DNA of 64,000 nucleotides, from NCBI GenBank assembly GCA_001466705.2, contig LATX02000246.1, positions 1 to 64,000 of the forward strand, written 5' to 3'. Under the pieces are notes generated by a model. That model did not search any database, was not told where the DNA came from, and saw nothing but the letters and a program-made list of their open reading frames with translations. The stretch comes from Moniliophthora roreri. Its lineage: Eukaryota; Basidiomycota; Agaricomycetes; Agaricales; Marasmiaceae. Below, one piece after another: positions 55,384 to 64,000 of this stretch (position 1 is the stretch's first letter; every line of letters starts with the position of its first letter). Position numbers and translations under genes: made by a program.

Positions 55384-56140
55384 GGTGCAGTAAATTCGAT
55401 GATTGAACAGGTAGAGCAGGAACAGTTCTTATATGGGCGAAAATGAAATGGTCTTCGTGCCAGATGTTCCTAGGATGGGAATGAAGGTGTCGAGTCTGGC
55501 CTTCATTCGGGATAATGGAAGCCTCTGAAAGCTGGCCTAAGATAAGGAAGAACAAGGAAAAAAAAACTAATACGTACGACTACCCTCGATCTCATACTTC
55601 TAGTTCCGAATGTTCCCCCAAACTGGTTCCATATTTCCTCGAGCAAAGTTCTTCGCTTCTCTTGTGTTGCACCCCGCACCCAAGCTTCCCATGGAATCAT
55701 CGAACGACGAAAGGTGTCATTTAGTATGCCTTGACCTGCCGAGCTGACGATCTTGAGCATGAATTAGAAAGAAATACCCTCGAGAAGCCTTGGTCTTTCA
55801 GAGCACATTTTGAGTCAGTATTAGGTTCTGATACCATGAGAACGAGCGAAGAGCCTGACGCGGCCGCGGCGTGACTTGTCACGGGCAGCACTCTTCGCTC
55901 CATTACCGCCTCTTCAGCAACAGAGCCTCCACGCGCCTCAGGAATGTAGTGAACATTATTCCTGTCTTCTCCATCGAGCGGACGGCTTCTACGACGACAT
56001 AACTTAGTCAAGTTTCAGCTTCGGTATGGTCTGGGCGTAGTATGGAAAAAGGACTGTAATGGTTCAAGCTCCATGTGAGCAATACCTCTTCGACAGATAT
56101 AAAAGGAATTCAACTGAACCATCGTATTTCAGACCTCACT
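55384..56140. other. Spacer between divergent genes P and Q
   Basis: Two overlapping minus-strand open frames (56011-55721 and 55760-55503) lie here. They have no recognised domain, and one reaches into the presumed promoter of gene P. They may be chance. A TATA-like ATATAAAAGG lies at 56097-56106, about 35 bp before gene Q. Confidence 0.35.
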
Positions 56141-56821
56141 ATGAGGCTCTTACTCTTCAAAATCGTTGCTGGCATTGTAAGCCTTACCCACCCTGCCTCA
56201 TTTCAACCCTAGGCACTCACACTTTCATAGGTCCTCGCTCCACTCGCTGTACTCATCCACCCTCAAGCCTTCTCTGTATCAAATACCGCTATCACAGCCG
56301 TCCAGGCACCCAACGGCAAAAACATGATCTTCTACCAAGACAAGACCATCGGGGACATCATGCTACGAACCGTCTCAAACGCGTTCACCATCGCTGCTAG
56401 TAAAACTACAAATATCCAAAAGGATTGTTCCAGGTGCGGAGGTACTCCCTGGTTCGTCGTTGGCTGCTACACAGCGAGATGAAAGTGGTAACTCGATCGG
56501 TGTGGATGTATGTTCTTTCTTCCTTTCTCCTTACTAGCAAGGTGCTGACGTTGACTCTACCTAGCGCAGCCTATACTTCTTCTCCCCAAACTGGACGCTC
56601 GCTGAATATCGTTACTCCCGAAGAACCGGGAGCACGGTTCCAAGGCGGGGTTTCCTGCGATATCTGTGTAGACACCAAGAAGTATAAAGTTCAACTGGGC
56701 ACTACAACACTATATGTTATGGGCAGTAATTTGGCGACAAGGAAAGCCGGTTTCAGAGTCGGGTTCGTTTCGGCCGAGTATCTGGGGACGATCACCGAGG
56801 CGGATAGGCTGGGGTTGGTTT
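56141..56821 (+). pseudogene. Secreted-protein-like gene Q, homologue of P
   Basis: Exon 1 (56141-56176) is MRLLLFKIVAGI. Intron 56177-56230 follows, then VLAPLAVLIHPQAFSVSNTA (rest of the signal peptide), ITAVQAPNGKNMIFYQDKTI GDIM and VSNAF. A one-base shift near 56425 is needed to continue IVPGAEVLPGSSLAATQRDE. An intron of about 57 nt leads to RSLYFFSPNWTLAEYRY. A second one-base shift near 56615 leads to PEEPGARFQGGVSCDICVDT, LYVMGSNLATRKAGFRVGFV and the stop at 56821. Compared with P, stops are absent but two frameshifts are present, so neither copy is intact unless the assembly has indel errors. Confidence 0.55.
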
Positions 56822-58257
56822 AGACCTTGAGGAAGATTCCGAATTGAGCGGTTTTGATACCCTGGAAAATGCACCTGACGTTCGTCGCACAACATCATAG
56901 GGAATAGGTGTATGATTCCCTGTTAATCCAGAATTACTATTCGTACGGGCAGTATACATCGGTGATCGTTATTACACACGACAACGGCGATGTGTTACGG
57001 AAAGCATCCGTCCATCATCTAAAGCCTAGTGACAATATTCTCTTGGCGTCATAAGAATGATATAGGGAGAGAAAGGGGGCGTGCGTGAGCACCCAATTCT
57101 ATATCCAACTTTCCATCACTCCATCCAGGGTCTGAGTGGAGTCTCTAACGTTGTAGGTATCTTACTGCACGATTGAGGATTTGGGAACCATGGCAGAGAC
57201 TTGGTAAAGAGAAAGACGGCTGGCACGCGGCCATCGTCGCTGTTGAACAACGTCAGGCACATTTCCCACGCTGCGTCGTCTTTCATATCGATTCCGGACT
57301 TGTAAGCAGCTCTTGCTCGCATTGATGTATATTCTGTTTCCTGTTACTCACATAAGTGTTCGCTGCAGATTCACGGGTCTTGTTTCGGTGGTAGACGTCA
57401 ATCTTTATCCGTCGATATTGATTAAAAAGATTCGTTTCTGTTACTTCTCAGAACGATACCACCAACCAACTTTTATTGCCGTACAACTTCACTCACACCC
57501 TCCTCTCCGCCCAACATCAATGTTTCTCAACATAGATGAATGCTCTTTCGCCGCTCGCTCATATTTGGGTACTTCCATGGGTCTCTATTCATTCAAATAG
57601 TCCACCGTCCAATGGCGCCGGATTTATGGTCCTCATACTGCAAGTCATTACAAAAAGTTTTAAGGGTAAGTCAATCTCCATCTCTATATTCTCGAATATT
57701 CTATGACAGACCCGTGGCCGAGGGCGGTTTAAACGTATAGATTCTTAGTTCCCATGGGCAGCTTTGCTCCCTACGATACCATGGAATGCGCAGGTAGGTC
57801 CTTTTCTTAGATACCAACACTTTGTCTTTCTTGATCCACATTTTGAACGTAAATCTACCTTTGAACGATGCCTTGTCGGTGAGTATTCACATTCTCGTAC
57901 ATGGAATAATTCTATCAGGTTAATATCTAATTGATTCCTCCCCAAATGGCAGATATGTCAAAAGTTCTGTTCCCGACGGTGTCTCTCCTAGAATAATGGG
58001 TAATTTGCGAGAAATGAAGACGGAGGAAAGATCGCAGATTACGTCGAGATGACGATCTTCAAATTGATAACGTCCATCTTGCAAGTTACAGTATCCGTCC
58101 GTTTAATCGAAGGGCTTTTCAGTTTGAGTTTATATTTGACAGTCAATATGAATTCTGTTACTGGTTTGTGTAGCGGTCACAGGACCTGCATTGGCTACTT
58201 CGTCTATCAGCAAATATTGGCCTTCCTCACTTGGCTTGATTGGCTTATTCTAAATCC
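56822..58257. other. No gene supported
   Basis: Contains short frames on both strands (for example minus 57322-57116, starting MRARAAYKSGIDMKDDAAWE) without recognisable domains. No repeats were noticed. Confidence 0.35.
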
Positions 58258-58265
58258 GGCATGCT

Positions 58266-58607
58266 TAGTGATGTTGCGGGCTCGGCTCAGCTCAAAGCCC
58301 CGGGCTTAGGCCTGGCCTTGGGCCTGGCTTGAGAGGGCTCAGGCTCACCAAACATTGAGCCCGAGCCTTGAGCAATAGCCGCCAGAAGCCCGAGCCGTAG
58401 GCAGGGCCTGGTTTAGGCCAGGGCTTTTGGGTATCACTTGCCTGCAGCCACGGGTTGCACTTTCTATCATATCGTCTAGGCCTCAAGCTCTGGGCTTGGG
58501 CTTTCAGAAATGCAAACCCGAGCCCTGAGCCTGGTCAAAGCCCTACAGTAGGGTTCAGCTTGGTCAGGCCTGGCTTCAGGGCTTGAGCCAAGCCCCCAAC
58601 ATCACTA
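58266..58607. mobile_element. hAT-like MITE, 342 bp
   Basis: Terminal inverted repeats TAGTGATGTTG(C/G)GGGCT(C/T)GGCTCA; exact 8-bp target duplication GGCATGCT (58258-58265 and 58608-58615). The interior is GC-rich with many GGGCTT/GGCCTGG and AAGCCC/CCAGGCC motifs in alternating orientation. It has no coding capacity. The 8-bp duplication supports hAT. Confidence 0.88.
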
Positions 58608-58946
58608 GGCATGCTCGCTATATCTCCGCATTTTGCTGTACACTGAATGCCTCAATGTGGCTGCATATAAACCTCTGCACGCATGAGCTTAGTCCTGGAA
58701 AGGAACTTGTACTCTCAAGAAGCAGTACAAACATTGCAAGGTATACACAGCTCTCTACACATAGCCCATTCATTCATTCCCATCATCAAACAGATATCAC
58801 GGATCTAAGTCATGGGGTAGTGACTGCTGCCAGCAAGCTGTCAAACAAGACTGATCCATGTGGACATTCAGATCACCATGTGTAGAAGGCATGTAGAGTC
58901 TGATAAGAACTCAATTCCTGCATCTTCTGGCAGCCCCCAGCACACC

Positions 58947-60580
58947 ATGATCCTCTTGTATGCCCTCTCACGATCCGTACCTCCCAGCACACTCACTGCT
59001 TCAACCAACACCTCTTCACTATTTGACCCAGTTACTGGTGAATGTATTGATATCAATGGGTGTAGAACAACAACAGACATTCTATGGAACTGTCTATCTG
59101 TTATTCTGATCTGTACCTGGGTGGCTATTCACCCAAATATCCCAAAGGTTGGAACACACTCATGGGTGTTGGTATACAAGGATATTGAATGGATGGTCAT
59201 TGCAATCCTTGCACCAGAGATTATCATTTTATGGGCAATGCGGCAGCGATATTCTGCAAAGAAAACTGCTAAGAGGTTCAAAGGTAAGCTGTATTCAGTG
59301 GCATCTTGTCTAAGACTGAATGTATTTACTGCAGATTATGGTTGGGGCATGTCACATGCATTCTTTGTCATTATGGGAGGTTTTGCACTCTATGAAGGAG
59401 ACACATTTCATGGGTATCTCTGGAATGATGGAGACAAGATCTACTCTGAAGATGACAGAGAAAAATATCTGGAACAGATCAAAACACACATCCAAAATGT
59501 TCAAAATTGTTCCCTTCAGACTTCAATGTCCAATGCAGTGGTGGGTCACCCTCTTGATGTGTTACCTTCCACTTCTCACTCAGTTCTCATACAGAACACC
59601 AATCAGTCACAGGAAAGCTACACTCCAACTTTTGTCTGTATTGAAATACCCTGCTCATATCAACTTTCTCATAGGAAAAGGGCACTCCAGATCCATCATG
59701 CCTTCTGGAATACTTTCTCCAAAAAGGATACATCACCATCACTGAAGATGAAATCAAGGACAGAAGTCATGCTGACTTTATAGCCAAATCCATTGCCCTC
59801 ATACAAACAACCTGGTTCATCCTCCAAGTAGCTGCCCGTGCTGCAGAACATCTTGCTATTACTGAGCTTGAGATCATCACTGTAGGATTTGCACTCCTCA
59901 ATTTTGGCACATACATCTTCTGGTGGAATAAACCACTACGAGTCCAGTATCCTGTTCGGGTCACTTGGCAGCAGCAAGAAATGCCAACTTCTCAGTCAAG
60001 TAAATCAGAGAGGAGCTGGATGGAGGCAATCCAAGGGGGAATAGCTGCAATCTGGGGCTATATCTTTGAGGGTGAAATGAAGCCTGACAATTTGCCATTG
60101 ACTATTCAACTTATTTCTCTTCCATTGTTGATGACATGGAACATTATTCTCATATGCATTGACCTCTTTTTTGATGGTAAAGGCTTTACAGATGAATTCC
60201 CTACAAGGCTGGAGGAAGATCCACTCCAACTTTACATCACTGTGTATTCCATTGCAGCTGCATTTGGTGCTATCCACTGCATACCATGGTCATTCCAGTT
60301 TCCAACACATACTGAGCAGCTACTTTGGCAGATATGTGCTGTTGCAGTTGCAGCTGCACCAATTGCAATGGGTTGTTTGCATTGGTGGTTGAAGAAGTTG
60401 CAGAATGTCACTCCACACTGGTTGGATTCCCTGATTGGCATTACTACCTTTCTCCTTGGCATATTCTACATCTTCTTCCGACTCACTCTTATTATCCTTG
60501 CCCTCATGGCCTTGCGAGATCTTTCTCCAAGTGCATACCAAACTGTCCAATGGACAACTTTTGTTCCTCACATTGGCTAA
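58947..60580 (+). CDS. Multi-pass membrane protein of unknown function
   Basis: Three exons: 58947-59283, 59335-59633 and 59675-60580, with introns of 51 and 41 nt that keep phase; 513 aa without a premature stop. The start at 58947 (MILLYALSRSVPPSTLTAST) gives a signal-like N-terminus; an in-frame ATG at 58860 is an alternative. Predicted membrane segments: ILWNCLSVILICTWVAIHPN, WMVIAILAPEIIILWAMRQ, a weak one at MSHAFFVIMGGFALY, then in exon 3 LIQTTWFILQVAARAAEHLA, ITVGFALLNFGTYIFWW and four more to HIG at the C-terminus. Motifs CRTTTDILWNCLSVI, CTWVAIHPN, APEIIILWAMRQ, ITELEIITVGFALLNF and WWNKPL characterise a large family in mushroom genomes. A 3' UTR intron donor follows the stop. Function unknown. 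Confidence 0.85.
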
Positions 60581-61367
60581 TGCAGGTATGTCTCTTTTTC
60601 TGGTTTATCACTTATTCTGAGCACTTATTTGCAAGGAGCATGCATTGATGACATTGTCATATCACCCTATTACCCCCTATACTATGAATCTATGCAACCC
60701 ATCTCTGCTACATTCTCATTTCTGAATTCTTATGATCTCACATCTCCTCTTGCTCTTTCTTACTACCACTCACACAACCACTTACTTCCCCACCAGTGTA
60801 TGATTTATATCTCATTCCCATTTACCTATTTACCTACTGTTCCCATGCAGGACACAAGCCACTCTGCTTCACTTGTACATATTCTCTCATAAAAAATGCT
60901 TTTTGAAAATCACTATCAACACCACAAAGACATCACATTAAATAGAATGTAAAAAAGAGTATGTATGTTCACATTACTATGCATCAATGTCAAAAAAATG
61001 AAAGGTAGGAAGTACAATGGCCAGACTAACACCAAGTCATGGCACATATAATCATATGTAAAAAAAAAGAGGTTGTAAGCCAATGGTAGTGCCTGAAGGA
61101 CAAAAAGGAAGGTATAGATGGAATTTGAAGGTAAAGACAGGTAGGCATAGCCTTGAGCCACCTTCTATAGACTCCACATGGAGCCTGATACTTACACATG
61201 ATTGTCTTCAGGAGTCCAAGTTGTGGGGGTAGTGACCACTGCCAGCAAGCTGTCAAACAAGACTAGTCCATGTGAACATTCAGATCACCATGTGTAGAAG
61301 GCATGTTAGGGTGTGCTCTCTGCATAATAATCCAATTCCCACATCCTCTAGCAGCCCCTAGGACACT
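60581..61367. other. 3' flank and spacer; no gene
   Basis: 60581-60900 is probably 3' untranslated sequence with an intron (GTATGTC after TAATGCAG). 61200-61367 resembles the upstream region of the intact gene (CAGCAAGCTGTCAAACAAGA), marking the start of the duplicated copy. Confidence 0.5.
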
Positions 61368-63181
61368 ATGATCCTCCTCTATGCCCTCTCATGACCCTTG
61401 CCCCCCAGTACACTCACTATGTCAACAAACACCTCTTCACCATTTGACCTAGTTACTGGTGAATTTATCCTCATCAATGGGTGCAGAACAATGACAGACA
61501 TTCTATGAAGCTGCCTCTTGGTTATTTTGATTTCAACCCTGGATTGTTATTCACCCAGATATCCCAAAGGTTGAAACCTACTTAGCAGTGGTGGTATATG
61601 AACACATTGAACTCATGGTTATTGCAATTTTTGCACAAGAGATTATCATCCTATGGGCAATGTTGCAGTAGTATTCTGCAGGGAAAATTGCTAAGAAGTA
61701 TAAAGGTGAGTTGTATTCTGTGGTATTCTGTCTGGAACTGAATGTATTTACTTCAGATTATGGCTGGAGCATGTCACATGCATTCTTTGTCCTTATGGGA
61801 GGTTTTACACTCTATGGAGGAAATGCCCTGCTCAAACCAACTTCCTTGCAGAAAATAGCACTCAAGAGTCATTATGCCTTCCAGAATACTTCCTCTAAAA
61901 AGGATACATCACCATCACTGAAGATGAAATCAAGAACAGAAGTCATGCTGACTTCAAAGCCAAGTCAATTGCCCTCATACAAGCATTCTGGTTCTTCCTC
62001 CAAGTAATCACTTGTGGTGCAGGGTATCTGACCACTACCAGCCTTAAGGTCATCACTGTAGGATTTGCAGTCTCCAATTTTGACATATACCTCTATTTGG
62101 TGGAATAAACCACTAGAGATCCAGTACCTTGTTTGGGTCAATTGGCAGCAAGAATTGTTGACTTCTCAGCCAAGTCAATTAGAGAAGGTTGGGGTAAAGA
62201 CAGTCAAATAAAGATTCAAATCTGCCTTGGCATGTGTCTACAAAGGAATCACAGAGATCTGAAACTATATAGTACCTAAGAGGGTACCATTGGCTATTCA
62301 GCTTACCTCTCTTCCATTGTGGATGACAAGGAACATTATTCACAAGACTCTTGACCTCATTTGTTACAAACTCTCTTATTTATTACATATGCTTCTTATT
62401 CTATTGGACTTATTACACCTTTCCAGCCTCCATTTTCCTTTAATTACACATGCTACTCATTCTATCGGACTTATCCACTTTCCCTGCTTCTCTTCTCACT
62501 TTTGTAATACATATGTGTAAGGATATTCTGGCTGTGTCAGGAATCCTCTTATTTAACTGTGACTACTGCTTACTTATAAATCATACATAGTTATTGGATG
62601 TATGTATTTAAGCACTGATACCAAGGTCTAAGCTCTTCAGCTTGACCTGGTTAAATCTAACTATTTGTGTCAATGTGATAACTGAAGGACTTCTGAACCT
62701 CAGGAAACCTCTTGAGTGAACTCTAACTTGACCTGGGGCTTTGAGTGACAACAATAGGACTCTTCACATTGTCATGAGAAGTAGTGTAACATCATTTGGA
62801 ATTCAAGTTCCAGAAATAGGCTGGATGAAATTCCACTCTATCTCTACATTAGTATATGTTCCATTGCAGCTGCATCTACTGCATACCATGAACATTCCAG
62901 TTTCCAACACATACTGAGCAGCTGCTTTGTGGATAGGTGCTGTTTCAGGTGCAGCTACACTAATTGCAATGGGTTTTTGCCATTGGTGGTTGAGGGAGAT
63001 GTACCATTTCACTCCAGGTTGGTTGAATCTATTGATAAACATTACTATCCTTCTCCTCAGCATACTCTACCTCTTCTTCCAGGTCACCCTCATTGTTCTT
63101 GCCCTCATGGCCTTGCAACATCTTTCATCAAGTCTATACCAAACTGTCCAACAGTCAAATTATGTTCCTCACATTGGCTAA
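61368..63181 (+). pseudogene. Decayed copy of the membrane protein gene
   Basis: It parallels 58947-60580 from ATGATCCTCCTCTATGCC to HIG-stop. Recognisable parts are LYPVT-equivalent exon 1 with several stops, WSMSHAFFVLMGGFTLYGGN in exon 2, and LINITILLLSILYLFFQVTL near the end. The acidic loop of exon 2 is largely deleted, exon 3 is frameshifted repeatedly, and a solo LTR is inserted at 62362-62791. The same 3' UTR intron donor follows the stop. It is a tandem duplicate that has lost function. Confidence 0.8.
62362..62791 (+). repeat. Solo LTR related to family B
   Basis: TGTTACAAAC ... TAGTGTAACA, 430 bp, with 5-bp target duplication TCATT on both sides (62357-62361 and 62792-62796). TATTTAAGC at 62605 lies 32 nt before TCAGCTTGACCT (62637-62648), the same core as in family B. 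It was left by LTR-LTR recombination after insertion into the membrane gene copy. Confidence 0.85.
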
Positions 63182-63695
63182 TGCAGGTATATCTCTTTTT
63201 TCTAGTTTATTACTCATTCTGAGCACTCATTTACTCCTTTTGTAGCTGTGTGCATTGACAACATCATATCACCCCATTACCTTTCATACTATGAATCTAT
63301 GCACCCTATTCATGATACTCTCTGCTACATTCTCATTTCTGAATTGTTATAATCTCATATCTCCACTTGCTCTTACTTCCCCACCAGGGTATGATTTGTA
63401 TTTTGTTACTGTTTTACCATACCTATGCTGGACATTCTTCATTACCTGTACATATTGAAAGCCCTTCCTCTCTCCCAACCACAGACAACCACGTGATAAG
63501 AATTTCTTTGTAATCATATGTCAGCGTCCATGCTCACATCTCCCAATGTATCGTTGCTTTGTCTTCATCTACCCATAATATATCTCTTTTCTTTCATGCA
63601 TTCATTTGAATATCTGAATAGTCATTAGATGGTCTATTTAGGAGAATAAATAGTATGTATCAAGCTTTGAGATAACACTTTTCATGAGTCTGTCA
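63182..63695. other. 3' flank; no gene seen
   Basis: It resembles the 3' flank of the intact membrane gene copy for about the first 200 bp (UTR intron, ATCACCCCATTACC), then is unique. Confidence 0.4.
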
Positions 63696-64000
63696 TTATA
63701 ATTCCTCTGGGTGCTCTTCTCCTAGCTGTGAACGGTAAAACATTGCAGATGAAAACTCAGTGCTCCATGTCCCAGGATTGGTAGCTCTAGAGCTACACTC
63801 TCTCCTCTCTTTCTCAAGGCAAGCCTTCATTAATGTGAAGAATGCCTTACCCTGGGACTCAACTGTTGTCAGGAACCACTTATCTCTGAATTGCATTTGG
63901 TAGACCAGGCCATCAGCAAAGCTACATAGGTCACACACAAGGTGTGTCATGTGTTCCTGATATGTCACATCACTTGCTAACCATTGCTCCACCTTGATCA
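63696..64000 (-). CDS. C-terminal part of an uncharacterised protein, open at window edge
   Basis: An open frame runs from the window edge on the minus strand (IKVEQWLASDVTYQEHMTHL) through CSFADGLVYQMQFRDKWFLT and FFTLMKACLEKERRECSSRA to EEHPEEL and the stop at 63696. The patterns FADGLxYQxQFRD and CLEKERR occur in a recurrent group of mushroom proteins of unknown role that I recall only loosely. No premature stop is seen. The start lies outside the window. Confidence 0.5.
   Translation of the reverse strand, partial: IKVEQWLASDVTYQEHMTHLVCDLCSFADGLVYQMQFRDKWFLTTVESQGKAFFTLMKACLEKERRECSSRATNPGTWSTEFSSAMFYRSQLGEEHPEEL

Noticed and set aside
59320..60648. Several overlapping open frames in the membrane protein gene
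   Set aside because: They are out-of-frame shadows; the three-exon model gives one uninterrupted 513-aa protein.

Overview
The window looks like nuclear DNA of a mushroom-forming basidiomycete (Agaricomycetes), from a gene-poor, transposon-dense part of the genome. Supporting signs are very short introns (about 40-55 nt, with CTRAC/TAAC branch points), KDZ transposase fragments with the CxC2 cysteine cluster, chromodomain Ty3/gypsy elements, a DIRS-like relic, Crinkler-like kinase-fold genes, and a multi-pass membrane protein family common in mushrooms. No organelle or bacterial genes and no complete tRNA or rRNA genes were seen. All assignments come from reading the sequence; no database search was run.

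Layout. 1-5477: relics of an LTR element (family A: gag start and three LTR copies), a DIRS-like fragment and a decayed spliced gene. 5479-16643: a decayed tandem array of a Crinkler-like gene (copies A, B, C, minus strand), each followed by a divergent unrecognised unit X (plus strand). A 3.0-kb fold-back element (7256-10290) and a 1.0-kb inverted-repeat element (14852-15856) sit in two of the three gene-X spacers. 16644-23972: a complete young Ty3/gypsy element (family B, minus strand) with 564-bp LTRs, a CCATA target duplication, a likely -1 frameshift site, a self-priming type PBS and an extra zinc-knuckle ORF3. 23978-28760: sparse host-like sequence. 29033-31364: KDZ transposase 5' part in overlapping copies. 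31858-33728: an unknown spliced gene in two copies, one cut by a family B-like LTR. 33950-43279: a long Ty3/gypsy element (family C, plus strand) with 822-bp LTRs. 43333-52014: an HMG-box-like/cysteine-cluster gene in several overlapping copies, with MITE insertions. 52090-58607: further non-autonomous elements and three small secreted-protein-like genes, two of them related to each other. 58947-60580: an intact three-exon membrane protein gene, followed by a decayed copy (61368-63181) that carries a solo LTR.

Three window-wide themes stand out. (1) A 108-bp stretch of the family C 5' LTR (34028-34135) is the exact base complement, not the reverse complement, of the same stretch in the two other LTR copies. 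No known DNA rearrangement does this. (2) Most premature stops in otherwise in-frame transposon genes are TGA, several where an arginine or tryptophan is expected, which fits CpG (CGA to TGA) hypermutation. (3) Each of the ten single N positions joins two contig pieces, and most are flanked by near-identical copies of the same locus. The apparent duplications at 29-33 kb and 42-52 kb are therefore probably alleles or overlapping contigs placed in series.
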